From JAHECQ01 sp047638695 (GTDB taxonomy: Bacteria > Actinomycetota > Acidimicrobiia > Acidimicrobiales > SZUA-35): a stretch of 64,000 bases of DNA. Below, piece by piece: positions 17,021-25,501 of this stretch. Within the stretch, counting starts at the first letter, position 1; each line of letters starts with the position of its first letter. The notes beneath the pieces are model-generated. The model had not been told where the DNA came from, made no database searches, and saw only the letters and a program-made list of their open reading frames with translations. The position numbers were made by a program, and so were the translations under genes. The stretch covers positions 1-64,000 of the forward strand of contig JBLINY010000004.1 of assembly GCA_047638695.1 (NCBI GenBank). Direction: 5' to 3'.

Positions 17021-18072
17021 CGACCGAGCTCCCTCTTCGCTTCAACCACTGTCTGATCAACCACTGCCTGATCAACACCCTCGGGTGGCAGAGTAGGCGG
17101 TGTGGGAACTTCCTCAAGGCAGCTCTCGATCACCGACTCGCCGGTGACGCCCCGAACCCACAACTCGGGTCGCAGCACCACCCGATGCGCTAGAGCAGGC
17201 TTTGCCAGTGCCTTCACGTCGTCGGGGGTCACGTAGTCGCGAGCTGCCAGAACTGCTCGGGCTCTCGCCAACTTGATGAGCGAATCGACCCCGCGAGGGC
17301 TAGCGCCGGCCTGGACTTGGACATTGTTTCTCGTGGCTCGCACAAGAGCGACCGCGTAGTTGATGACCGAGTCCGACACGAGCACGGTTTCCACTTGGGC
17401 TTGGAGGTTCAACATCTCGGGTTGATCCACGACTGGCTCCAATTCGATCAGATCGGTTCCCCGCCGCAGTCGCCGACGCATGATCTCGGCCTCGTTGGAG
17501 GCGCTGGGGTAGCCGAGCGAGGTTCGCAGAATAAACCGATCGATCTGTGCCTCTGGCAGGGGATACGTGCCCTCGAATTCAACCGGGTTCTGGGTCGCCA
17601 AAACGATGAACGGCTCGGGCAGACGGTGCGAAACCCCGTCAACGGTCACCTGATGTTCTTGCATTGCCTCCAACAGCGCCGCCTGGGTCTTCGGAGGAGC
17701 TCGATTGATCTCATCGCCGAGAACAAGATTGTGAAATATCGGACCCGGGCGGAAGTCGAAGTCCTGACGACGTTGGTCATAGAGGAGTGAGCCGGTGATA
17801 TCGGCCGGCATCAGATCGGGGGTGAATTGAATCCTGCTGACGCTGAGGCCGGTGACCTGGGCCAAGGAGCGGGCGACGAGGGTCTTACCCAGGCCGGGCA
17901 TGTCTTCCACCAGAATGTGCCCTCCGGCGAGAATCCCCGCCAGGACGAGCTCAAGGGCATCTCGCTTGCCAACGACGGCGGTCTCGAGTCGGTCGAGGAT
18001 CTGGTCGCAGCGCTCCGCGGCCGCTGCCACCGATGTGTGTTTGTTGGAATCGGCGGCCGCATCAAGGCTCAT
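17017..18072 (-). CDS. MoxR-family AAA+ ATPase (cluster 1)
   Basis: A 351-residue AAA+ chaperone-like ATPase. Walker A is in MPGLGKTLVA (about 58-67), Walker B in LVLGDEINRAPPKTQAALLEAM, and the sensor region includes ATQNPVEFEGTYPLPEAQIDRF. The C-terminal lid has AGASPRGVDSLIKLARARA and YVTPDDVKALAKPALAHR. MoxR proteins remodel or activate partner complexes together with DUF58/vWA proteins. It is embedded in a tightly overlapping operon (11-nt overlap upstream, 4-nt downstream). A paralogue lies at 61737-62744. Confidence 0.93.
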   Translation of the reverse strand: MSLDAAADSNKHTSVAAAAERCDQILDRLETAVVGKRDALELVLAGILAGGHILVEDMPGLGKTLVARSLAQVTGLSVSRIQFTPDLMPADITGSLLYDQRRQDFDFRPGPIFHNLVLGDEINRAPPKTQAALLEAMQEHQVTVDGVSHRLPEPFIVLATQNPVEFEGTYPLPEAQIDRFILRTSLGYPSASNEAEIMRRRLRRGTDLIELEPVVDQPEMLNLQAQVETVLVSDSVINYAVALVRATRNNVQVQAGASPRGVDSLIKLARARAVLAARDYVTPDDVKALAKPALAHRVVLRPELWVRGVTGESVIESCLEEVPTPPTLPPEGVDQAVVDQTVVEAKRELGR

Positions 18073-18598
18073 ATACAGGGGTTCCTCGCCTCGTGGCTTC
18101 AGTGGAGAACAAGACAGCGAAAAGTTGCTCTAGCTCCGCTTGTGTCGGCGGGCGCTCCACGTCGGTTTCTGGATCGACTAGCCATGCAACTCGACCGAGC
18201 AGCTCGGCCGTGCGCTCGGTGTGGACCGTGCGATCGAGGCCGTAGTCGGTGCGCAGAATGTGATCAGACAGCATGATCAGACGCGGCCGCAGCCTGGTTG
18301 TTGTCGCCCGATCGCTACGAAGGGCGTTGGTCAGAAGACTTTCGAGGGTGGCCAACTGACGCGGGCGCGAGTCGACTGGCCGTTGTTTCCTCTGCCGCTG
18401 CCAGATGCCTCGAAACCCGTCGGGGCGGACGGGAGCCTGTTGGTTCATGTCTGTCAGAACCAGCCATCCCAGCCAGACCGTTGTGATCACGAGCCAGAGG
18501 TCGATCGATAGCCGACGACTCTGGCCGGCCAGGAGTCCCACAAGGAAGGTGAGGGCCAAGCCGAGTAGTGCAGCGGCCAACAAGCGACGGCGTGTCAT
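18062..18598 (-). CDS. Small membrane protein of MoxR/DUF58 operon (cluster 1)
   Basis: A 178-residue protein with two N-terminal transmembrane segments (LLAAALLGLALTFLVGLLAG and DLWLVITTVWLGWLVLTD) and a soluble, Arg-rich helical domain (ATLESLLTNALRSDRATTTR, then LIMLSDHILRTDYG). It occupies the same position, between DUF4129 and MoxR, as the 134-residue protein at 61330-61734 in the second cluster. Start and stop overlap both neighbours (4 nt and 11 nt). No named family is recognised; a structural partner of the operon's complex is inferred from position. Confidence 0.72.
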   Translation of the reverse strand: MTRRRLLAAALLGLALTFLVGLLAGQSRRLSIDLWLVITTVWLGWLVLTDMNQQAPVRPDGFRGIWQRQRKQRPVDSRPRQLATLESLLTNALRSDRATTTRLRPRLIMLSDHILRTDYGLDRTVHTERTAELLGRVAWLVDPETDVERPPTQAELEQLFAVLFSTEATRRGTPVYEP

Positions 18599-19464
18599 GC
18601 TATCGACGCCCCGCTGGACGCGGTCGTTGCTAGATCGTCCCGGACCTGAGTGAGTCCTTCGATGGCGCGGTTTTGATCGACGACGCTGACGGCGTGACCA
18701 GAGAACCGGGCGATCTCATAGAGACGAGCGAGTTGGAGCACCGGGTCGGTGTCGATGTCGAGGTGAGCGATGGCGCGGCGAATGTGTTCCATCGGCGTTT
18801 CTGTGGCCAGCCGGGGCTCGCCGCGCGCAGCGAGCGCTTCCTCGAGTTGGGAGTAGGCGCGAATCACCGAGCTACGGGGGTCCGTGCCCAGTTCGAGTCG
18901 ACCGATGACGATGCTGATCAACGGTTCGAGCTCGGCACTGCGCACCAAGCTCTCGACATCGTTTTCCGGCCGCTCGATTCGGCGTTTCGTCCAGATCAGG
19001 ACACCTACGGCCAAGGCCAAGATGGCAAGTAGTGGCAACAACTGGTTTCGGCCCAGCAGTGGATCTTGTCCGGCTGCTGGTTCAGCTGCTTCAACGGGTG
19101 CCTGAGGCTCGGTTGGCGCGACGTCGTCCGATGCCTTGCGAGGGAAGAGCATGGCGAGGAGGACAAGCAGTGCAAGCAAGACCATGACTCGCCGCCGTGA
19201 CCGTCGGTCCGGCGGTTCGGTTGGCCGCCGAACGTTGGTGGCCACCGCAAACACCAGAACTATGACAACGACCGCGACGTACAGAATCGCCAGCGGCACA
19301 AGGGCCCTGTCGAACCGAGGTGTACCCAACCATCGGGCGTCCTCGGGGGCCTTTCCGCTACTGCTGGCAATCACGAGCCCCCAGCCGATCAACAGCATGA
19401 CGACAACCCCTCGGCGCATATCGAACCACGCGAGGATGGGTCGGAGTCGGGCCATGCGCCACAA
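18595..19464 (-). CDS. DUF4129 domain membrane protein (cluster 1)
   Basis: A 289-residue protein and first gene of the five-gene operon. Hydrophobic segments are GVVVMLLIGWGLVIASSS, LVPLAILYVAVVVIVLVFAV, VMVLLALLVLLAMLF and LLPLLAILALAVGVLIW. The cytoplasmic tail carries the DUF4129 pattern: VIRAYSQLEEALAARGEPR, ETPMEHIRRAI and ARLYEIARFSGHAV. DUF4129 proteins usually accompany MoxR/DUF58 or transglutaminase-like genes; the biochemical role is unknown. An in-frame ATG three codons downstream (19455) could be the start. The gap to the upstream MFS gene is 72 bp. Confidence 0.82.
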   Translation of the reverse strand: MWRMARLRPILAWFDMRRGVVVMLLIGWGLVIASSSGKAPEDARWLGTPRFDRALVPLAILYVAVVVIVLVFAVATNVRRPTEPPDRRSRRRVMVLLALLVLLAMLFPRKASDDVAPTEPQAPVEAAEPAAGQDPLLGRNQLLPLLAILALAVGVLIWTKRRIERPENDVESLVRSAELEPLISIVIGRLELGTDPRSSVIRAYSQLEEALAARGEPRLATETPMEHIRRAIAHLDIDTDPVLQLARLYEIARFSGHAVSVVDQNRAIEGLTQVRDDLATTASSGASIA

Positions 19465-19536
19465 TAGCCGGACCGATTTCTTGCCAGGACCTAGCCGTCC
19501 CTTTCCCCGAAGTGTCCTGTCGACGTTCGTTTGGCG

Positions 19537-20796
19537 TCACGATGTCAGATCCGGATGGGTGGGCTTGCTGGCCAAGGCGAAGAAGACGATCGCCACGCTG
19601 GCCAGGATGGTCACGGTGGCGAAACCCGGTGTGAAGCTGCCCGTGCTATCCCGCATGAAGCCAACGATCAACGGCCCGCTCATTGTGCCGAGCATCATGA
19701 TCATCGAAGACCAGCCCATGATCCGGCCGAACGAGCTGGCCCCGAAGTAGTCCGCACGCATGGCCTGCATCAGCGGTCCGCGAAGACCCCACGCCATGCC
19801 GTGGAAGGGTACGAACGCCCAGATCATCCACTTGGCGGTGGCGAACGTGAACAGCAGCATCCCTGTGACGTGACCGACCATGGCGATGATCGCCAGGAGC
19901 TGCTTGCTCATGAGGTCACCGAGAGTACCGCCCAGCAGCTGGCCGACCAGTTGAAGCATCAATAATGAGAAGCCGACGAAACCGGCCTGTTGCAGCGTGA
20001 AACCCTGCTCCTCGGTCAGGTATACCGCGAGGTGGGTCATCGTCGAACCGACCACGAGAAGAGCGGTCGCATGCCCAAGGTTCAAGAACCAAAATGCTCT
20101 GGTCCGCACCGCTTGATCCAAGGTGAAGTCCAGTGTCGGATCTCGCTTCACCACCGTGCCGTCCGCCAGGACCTCGTCGCCACCGTCAATCTCCTGGCCA
20201 ACGTCATGGGGGTGTCGATGCATGAGTTGCGCCAACCCGAAGACCAGCACCATGGCGACGATTCCCGAGCCGAATGAAGTTGCCCGCCAGCCGTACCGCT
20301 CCAGGCAGAAGACGATCACAGGGATCAACACACCACCGACGGGAAACCCCGCCTGTACGAGTGACAGAGCGAGGGATCTCTTGCGGTCGAACCAGTTCAC
20401 GACGACGGTGACGACGGTGATGAAGCCGGACAGGCTGGCGCCGACGGCGACGATGAAATAGAACGCGAAGAATTCGACGGCGTTGGACACCGTGCTGAAC
20501 AACATCAACCCGATGCCGATGATGATCGCGCCGGCGCTCATCACCGGCCTCGGTCCATACCGGTCGAGCAGCCAACCCTGGATCGGCCCGAGTAGCCCGC
20601 TCTCGACCCGGTTCAATGCAAACCCGAAGGCGATCAGCGTCGTGCCCCAGCCGAACTCCTCCCGCAGGAGAACGGCATAGTTCGTGTAGGCGTGCTGGAC
20701 GAGCCCACCGACCAGCATCTGCACGGCAGCGCCAGACCAGACGATCCTCCAGCCCCAGAACGGGGTGATACGAGTCGTGGGGGGAGATGGGCTCAT
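19537..20796 (-). CDS. MFS transporter (monocarboxylate/oxalate-formate type)
   Basis: A 419-residue, 12-helix major facilitator. The first helix is WRIVWSGAAVQMLVGGLVQHAY, and the loop 2-3 motif LLDRYGPRPVMSAGA fits the MFS pattern. The architecture, with a charged central loop near residue 200-225 (MHRHPHDVGQEIDGGDEVLADG) and RALWFLN-like helix 7 start, is like the monocarboxylate/oxalate:formate porters. Substrate unknown. A second MFS gene starts 12 bp upstream in the same direction, so the two are probably co-transcribed with the amidohydrolase gene. Confidence 0.85.
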   Translation of the reverse strand: MSPSPPTTRITPFWGWRIVWSGAAVQMLVGGLVQHAYTNYAVLLREEFGWGTTLIAFGFALNRVESGLLGPIQGWLLDRYGPRPVMSAGAIIIGIGLMLFSTVSNAVEFFAFYFIVAVGASLSGFITVVTVVVNWFDRKRSLALSLVQAGFPVGGVLIPVIVFCLERYGWRATSFGSGIVAMVLVFGLAQLMHRHPHDVGQEIDGGDEVLADGTVVKRDPTLDFTLDQAVRTRAFWFLNLGHATALLVVGSTMTHLAVYLTEEQGFTLQQAGFVGFSLLMLQLVGQLLGGTLGDLMSKQLLAIIAMVGHVTGMLLFTFATAKWMIWAFVPFHGMAWGLRGPLMQAMRADYFGASSFGRIMGWSSMIMMLGTMSGPLIVGFMRDSTGSFTPGFATVTILASVAIVFFALASKPTHPDLTS

Positions 20797-20808
20797 CGAA
20801 ACTCGATC

Positions 20809-21990
20809 TCAGCTCGTCTGGCGGATGGCGGCCGGATGCCGCCACTGCCACAAGACGAGAAGAACGGCGCCGGTCCCAGAGGAGATCGCCACCGACAACG
20901 GCGCACCGATGGCCTCAGCTAGCTCACCCAGGGCGAGCATCCCGACCGGTAGTGCGCCGATACTCATGCTCAACAGACCGAGCGCTCGGCCTCGTACTTC
21001 TTCTGGCACCGCGACCATCACCAGCACGCTTTGCGTCGAAGCGAAGAATCCTGCGCCGATGCTTGCGAGGTACAAGAAGAGGACCGCACCCGGATACCAG
21101 GCGGTCAGTGCGAACGGGATGAGCAGCAACGCGGTGGCCATCGTCCCACCGACGTAGGCAAGGCCTCGTCGACGCGGCTTCAATCTGGCGACCAGGTAGC
21201 TACCGGTCAACATCCCGAGGCCGGATGTACCCGCCAGAAGGCCGATGAGTGCGGCATTTACGTCCATCCGGTCGCCGAGACGCTGGACAATGGGGAAGTA
21301 GCTGAAGAGGAATGCGTTGGCGATGACGGTGACACCGAGCACGCTGACCATGACCGGATAGCCACGAACAAGCTTTACGCCGGCGACGAGGTCGCTAACG
21401 GCGCTGCGTAGATCGATCCCGGCCTCCACCTTCGGCTTCGATGGCGGCACCCGCCAGAGCAACACAAAAGCGATGGTGACCAATCCGGCCATGCCGGCAT
21501 ACGCGGCGGACACGCCTGCGAATTCGATCACCGACCCGCCGACCATGTTCCCGATCGTCATCCCGAAGGCGAGGCTCATCCCTTCGAGTGCCATCGCGTT
21601 GTCGAGGTGGCGCTCGCCGACGAGGTCGAACACCATCGTGCGCCGACTGGTCATGTCGCCGACCCATCCAATGCCGACGAGTACGAGGAAAGGAAAGATC
21701 ATCCAGGCCACCAACCGGTCGGTGGCGGCGAGGACCGAGAGGAGCACTGCGCCCGGGATGATGGCGCCGAGCATCGTCAACAACGTCTTGCGGCGGTCGA
21801 AGCGGTCGGCGATGACCCCACCAACGATGCCGCCGATCAGCAGCGGTCCCCACAATGTGGTCCCGGTGAGCTGGACCAGCCGGGGCGAATCGGTGAGGTC
21901 GTTGATCACGAACGCGCCGAGGAAGGCGGCAATCCAGCGACTGATGTGCCACAGCGTGCCGCTGAGCCACATCGACCCGAACCAGGGCAC
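20809..21990 (-). CDS. MFS transporter (MFS_3 / enterobactin-exporter-like)
   Basis: A predicted drug/siderophore-type exporter of about 393 residues with 12 helices. Motif A is RFDRRKTLLTML after GGIVGGVIAD, and AGFFASTQSVLVMVAVPEEVRGRALGLLSM is typical of MFS_3. The start is uncertain: no ATG lies between the upstream stop codon and the first helix. A GTG at 21990 is chosen; the next candidate is ATG at 21972. The frame is open for another 765 nt upstream, but that stretch is the amidohydrolase gene read in the wrong frame. Confidence 0.78.
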   Translation of the reverse strand: MPWFGSMWLSGTLWHISRWIAAFLGAFVINDLTDSPRLVQLTGTTLWGPLLIGGIVGGVIADRFDRRKTLLTMLGAIIPGAVLLSVLAATDRLVAWMIFPFLVLVGIGWVGDMTSRRTMVFDLVGERHLDNAMALEGMSLAFGMTIGNMVGGSVIEFAGVSAAYAGMAGLVTIAFVLLWRVPPSKPKVEAGIDLRSAVSDLVAGVKLVRGYPVMVSVLGVTVIANAFLFSYFPIVQRLGDRMDVNAALIGLLAGTSGLGMLTGSYLVARLKPRRRGLAYVGGTMATALLLIPFALTAWYPGAVLFLYLASIGAGFFASTQSVLVMVAVPEEVRGRALGLLSMSIGALPVGMLALGELAEAIGAPLSVAISSGTGAVLLVLWQWRHPAAIRQTS

Positions 21991-22085
21991 GGAGAGCGCG
22001 GAGAACGCGGAGCTGTCTCGGCCAGTCGCGGCCGATACACCTGCGGGTGCCTCCGGCCGAGTAGCGGCGACCCGAGTCTGACCCC

Positions 22086-23276
22086 TCAAAGCTTCAGCAG
22101 TCGTGCCGTGTTGTCTCGCAGAACGCTGCGCAGCTCGTTGTCGGTCAGATCGGTCATGTTGTCGGCCAGATCGGCCGGGGTGACTGTGCCTTCGGGATGA
22201 GGCCAGTCCGATCCGCCGAGCACGTTCTCGATGCCGATCAACCCGGCAATCGGGGCGATCTTTTCCTCGGGGAAGGGGTTGACCTTGACGTGGCGCTTGA
22301 AGATCTCGCTCGGGCGGTCGGTGGGTGCATCGAAGGTCCAATCGTTCGGACCGGCCATACGAGCGGCGCGGTCCATCTTCTTTAGCAGCGGAGCCACCCA
22401 GTCGCAGCCGTGCTCGATGCTTGCGACCGTCAGGTTCGGAAATCGCCCGAACAGGTCGTGCAATACGAGTGCCGCCATTGTGTCGGTCATGGTGCGGTCG
22501 GTGAATGTCGTCAGCCTTTGGAACGGGGTCAGGCGATGGCTTGGCGGGTTCGGGTTCTCGCCCCATACCGCCGAGTAGAACTCGGTGAGACCCGAGTTGC
22601 CGAGGTGGAACAACACGGGAATGCTCGCCTCCTGGCAACGGGCCCAGAAGGGGTCGTGGAGCGGGTCGGCGGGTGAGCGCCCGGGTAGCGGACCGGGTTT
22701 CAGGTAGACGGTCCGGGTGCCGGCCTCGATGAGTCGATCGAGCTCGCCGACGCACAGATCGATGTCGAGCAGCGAGAGCAGCGGAACGCCAACGCTCCGG
22801 CCGTCGGTTCCAAGACCCCAGTCCTCCTCCAGCCAGCGATTGAACGATCGAAGGTTCGCGAACAGCGCAGGCACGTCGTCGCGCAGCTCGTGCTCGATCC
22901 CGATCGCCAGGCTGGGGAACAGCAGCGCCGCCTCGATCCCTTGCTCGTCCATCAGCGCCAGTCGAGCCGCCTTGTTCTGCGACTCGGGGAGATCGGCCGC
23001 GGCCATTGCACCCTGCGAAAGCAGCGGGTCGCCTTTCCCGGACTGTGCCTTGAAGTACGCCTGGAGCGCGCCAGGGCGTCCGGTCACATCGGAGGGCGTC
23101 GCGGTGAAGTACTTCAACCGATCGTCACCGATATAGACCATGCCGTAGCCGTCGCCCTCCCGGCGGATGTTGACCGCCTTGTGGGCGTAGGCCTGCTCCA
23201 TGTGGCGAGTGAAACAGTCGTCGGGCTCGTAGTAATGGTTGTCGGCGTCGACGATGCGGAATCCGAGCTCAGCCAT
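22086..23276 (-). CDS. Amidohydrolase family 2 (metal-dependent TIM-barrel)
   Basis: A 396-residue amidohydrolase-2 protein. The start FRIVDADNHYYEP holds the D-x-D/H metal-binding element that replaces H-x-H in many decarboxylase-like members. HLGNSG, SIEHGCDWVAPLLKKMD and VLGGSDWPHPEG supply the expected His and Asp ligands of the barrel. Related enzymes decarboxylate or hydrolyse aromatic and lactone-type intermediates. The ATG at 23276 is used because the barrel begins there. The two MFS genes downstream may export or import its substrate; that is inference. Confidence 0.87.
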   Translation of the reverse strand: MAELGFRIVDADNHYYEPDDCFTRHMEQAYAHKAVNIRREGDGYGMVYIGDDRLKYFTATPSDVTGRPGALQAYFKAQSGKGDPLLSQGAMAAADLPESQNKAARLALMDEQGIEAALLFPSLAIGIEHELRDDVPALFANLRSFNRWLEEDWGLGTDGRSVGVPLLSLLDIDLCVGELDRLIEAGTRTVYLKPGPLPGRSPADPLHDPFWARCQEASIPVLFHLGNSGLTEFYSAVWGENPNPPSHRLTPFQRLTTFTDRTMTDTMAALVLHDLFGRFPNLTVASIEHGCDWVAPLLKKMDRAARMAGPNDWTFDAPTDRPSEIFKRHVKVNPFPEEKIAPIAGLIGIENVLGGSDWPHPEGTVTPADLADNMTDLTDNELRSVLRDNTARLLKL

Positions 23277-23344
23277 GAATGAGAGTCTGACAGCCAGACC
23301 GGCAAGAAGCAGAGTTCTTGCCGGTTCGGGTCGAGTTGCTCGGT

Positions 23345-24856
23345 CTACGGGTTGGTGTCGTAGTCGGGGACTGCGGACTGGCTGATCCAAGCGTTGAAGA
23401 AGTCGCCAAGCTCTCGTCCGGCAGCGGTTTCAGCTACGGCTTGTAGGTCTTCTGGAGTCGCCGTGCTGTGGGCGTGTTGGTCGGTGAACGCTGCAAGCGT
23501 CGCGAAGAAGGCATCGTCGCCGATCTCGACACGAAGAGCGTGGTACAGCAGGGCTCCCCGTTGATAGGTGGCGCTGTCGAGAAGATCGGCCACTTCGTTG
23601 AGTTCGTCGAGGGGTCGGGTTGAGCTGGGAACATCCCGGTCAAGGACTACGGCGAGCCGAGACGGGTCGGTGCCTGAACGAAATTCGGGCCACAAGACGT
23701 TGGCGGTATAGGTAGCTGCACCTTCGAAGAGCCATCCTGATTCATCGGTCTCTTGACCGACCGAATTGCCCAGCCATTGGTGTGAGATTTCGTGCACGAG
23801 GAGCCATGTGGGCATCGTTGGCTCGATCAGGATGTGCATCGGCCCAGCGAAGGCGAACGGCCGGTTGGTCATTGCCGAGATGTTGAGTCGATCGAATGGG
23901 AATGGCCCGTAGAGCTGCTCGAGAAATTCGACCATTTCGGGGAGTTCCTCTGAGAGCGTGTCGATCCTTCCGGTTTCGCTGCCGGCTGGCAGCGCAACCT
24001 CGATAGGGAAACCGGCGGTGTCGATCACATGCGTTTCGTATTCGGCGATCGCCAGCGTCGCAAAGGAGACTTCCCGTCGGGTATCCCAAACGAATGTTTG
24101 GGTGCCGTCGTTTTCGGTTGTTGATTCGAGATGGCCTGCTGCTCGGGCCACAAAACCGTCGGGAACGGTGACCGACATGACGTAGCGGGCGTCATCAACT
24201 GTTTCGTTGGACGGCACCCAGGTCGCTTGGGCGCCCGTGAAGCCGTGGGCAAGAACCTGGGAGCCTTCGTCTACATCCCAGCCCATTCTGAAGGGCACTC
24301 CGGGCGGCGAGTAAGGGGATGGGGTGGTCGTGTAGTCGATTTCGACGACGAACGTGGCGCCTTTGTCGATCGTCTCGCTCACGGTGATCACAAGCTCGGG
24401 ACCCACCAAAGCGAAGTCTGCTTGTACCCCGTCGACCAGAACCGATTCGATCGCCAGATCCCGGGCATCGAAGCTGAACCGCCGTAAGTCCCGTTCGGCA
24501 ACAGCAGTAGCGTCGACTGACCCTGCGATACCGGTCAGGTCATCCGAGATGGTCAGATCCCAATCCCAGACTTCAACCTGGTCGCCGCCATTTCCGCTAT
24601 CGGGGAAGAGGTCGCTGTCGCCGCCCAGCTGACCGACGAGTTCGTCGTCCACCTCCGACAGAGAGGTGGTTGTGGCTCCAGCTTCGACTTCGGTGGTGGC
24701 CACAGAGGTGCTGCTTGTCGGCGGAATCGTCGGCTCTGCTGAAGTCGCCGTACCGGCTACAGAACTCTCATCGTCGCTCTCCGAACAAGCCGCAGCGAAC
24801 AGCGACAACGCAATCACGCCCGACCACCAGCAACGTGTCTTGAGCATCGAGACCAT
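23345..24856 (-). CDS. M1-family metallopeptidase-like lipoprotein
   Basis: A 503-residue exported protein. The N-terminus is a lipoprotein signal ending LSLFAAAC (Cys24), followed by a Ser/Thr-rich linker. A beta-rich N-terminal domain precedes the gluzincin site H355-E-I-S-H359 with E378 eighteen residues later (HEISH x18 E), and YQRGALLYHALR supplies the transition-state Tyr. The substrate-recognition loop that reads GxMEN in aminopeptidases is GPMHI (338-342), so the amine-binding Glu is missing. It is probably a zinc peptidase, but may not be a true aminopeptidase. An in-frame ATG at 24847 is an alternative start. Confidence 0.85.
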   Translation of the reverse strand: MVSMLKTRCWWSGVIALSLFAAACSESDDESSVAGTATSAEPTIPPTSSTSVATTEVEAGATTTSLSEVDDELVGQLGGDSDLFPDSGNGGDQVEVWDWDLTISDDLTGIAGSVDATAVAERDLRRFSFDARDLAIESVLVDGVQADFALVGPELVITVSETIDKGATFVVEIDYTTTPSPYSPPGVPFRMGWDVDEGSQVLAHGFTGAQATWVPSNETVDDARYVMSVTVPDGFVARAAGHLESTTENDGTQTFVWDTRREVSFATLAIAEYETHVIDTAGFPIEVALPAGSETGRIDTLSEELPEMVEFLEQLYGPFPFDRLNISAMTNRPFAFAGPMHILIEPTMPTWLLVHEISHQWLGNSVGQETDESGWLFEGAATYTANVLWPEFRSGTDPSRLAVVLDRDVPSSTRPLDELNEVADLLDSATYQRGALLYHALRVEIGDDAFFATLAAFTDQHAHSTATPEDLQAVAETAAGRELGDFFNAWISQSAVPDYDTNP

Positions 24857-24954
24857 TCTCGTCGCCGGTCCCTCCAGCTCCTAGGTCGAAACCTACCGCG
24901 AGCCCTCGATAGTCCCGGTCGCCAACAACAGCTCCTCATTCCGCCGGGCCCGAC

Positions 24955-25374
24955 TCAATCTTGGATCAGCCTGGTCTCAGAAAGGTCGTGCATATCGGGG
25001 TGGTATTGCTTCAAGTGGGTTTGCGACCAGTTGGCAACACCCTCAACCACGGGCCGTAGTGCTTCACCGCTTGTCGTTAGTTTGAACGCGTTGTTCCGGG
25101 CGACGCCTTCTGGGTTGGTTCGTTCGATGATTTCTGCGCTGGTCAGCAGTTTGAGCCTCGCGGCCAGGATGTTCGTCGAGATGCGCTCTGGTGATTCTCT
25201 GAAGTCGGAATAGGTGCGGGTGCCGAAGATGAGGAGGTCCCGAACGATGAGCAGCGACCATTTGTCGCCGATCACATCGAGTGCCGAGGTGACGGGGCAC
25301 TGCGAACGCCAGGTGATGTCTCCTGCTTTCGCCGAGTCGCTTGACCCACCACGGTCGTCGCGTTCATCGGTCAT
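24955..25374 (-). CDS. HxlR-family winged-helix regulator
   Basis: A 139-residue MarR-like winged helix of the HxlR family. The hallmark N-terminal cysteine is C26 in WRSQCPVTSALDVIGDKWS, followed by LLIVRDLLIFGTRTYSDFRES and the recognition region ISTNILAARLKLLTSAEIIER. HxlR proteins often sense electrophiles or oxidants through this Cys and repress a divergent gene. Here the divergent gene is a DHA2-type drug exporter at 25502, and a near-perfect operator sits directly upstream of this start codon. Confidence 0.9.
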   Translation of the reverse strand: MTDERDDRGGSSDSAKAGDITWRSQCPVTSALDVIGDKWSLLIVRDLLIFGTRTYSDFRESPERISTNILAARLKLLTSAEIIERTNPEGVARNNAFKLTTSGEALRPVVEGVANWSQTHLKQYHPDMHDLSETRLIQD

Positions 25375-25381
25375 GGCGACC

Positions 25382-25400
25382 CAAGTTAGTCCTTAACTTG
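25382..25400. promoter_or_regulatory. Probable HxlR operator (19-bp palindrome)
   Basis: CAAGTTAGTCCTTAACTTG is a perfect inverted repeat with 7-bp arms and a 5-bp centre, starting 8 bp upstream of the HxlR start codon and about 100 bp upstream of the divergent MFS exporter. AT-rich palindromes of this kind in the regulator-target gap are the usual binding site for HxlR/MarR-type dimers. Binding by this regulator is inferred. Confidence 0.7.
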
Positions 25401-25501
25401 CGAGATGCAAGTCACGCTGTTAGACCAAGCCAAATGCCCGACGAAACTTGTCTCGAGGCCTCAATCGAGACGACCTATCTGTGTTCGTGTGAGGTGGTTG
25501 C

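Noticed and set aside
21991..22755. Long N-terminal extension of the MFS transporter at 20809
   Set aside because: The extra 255 codons are Arg/Pro-rich, lack helices and overlap the well-conserved amidohydrolase gene in another frame.
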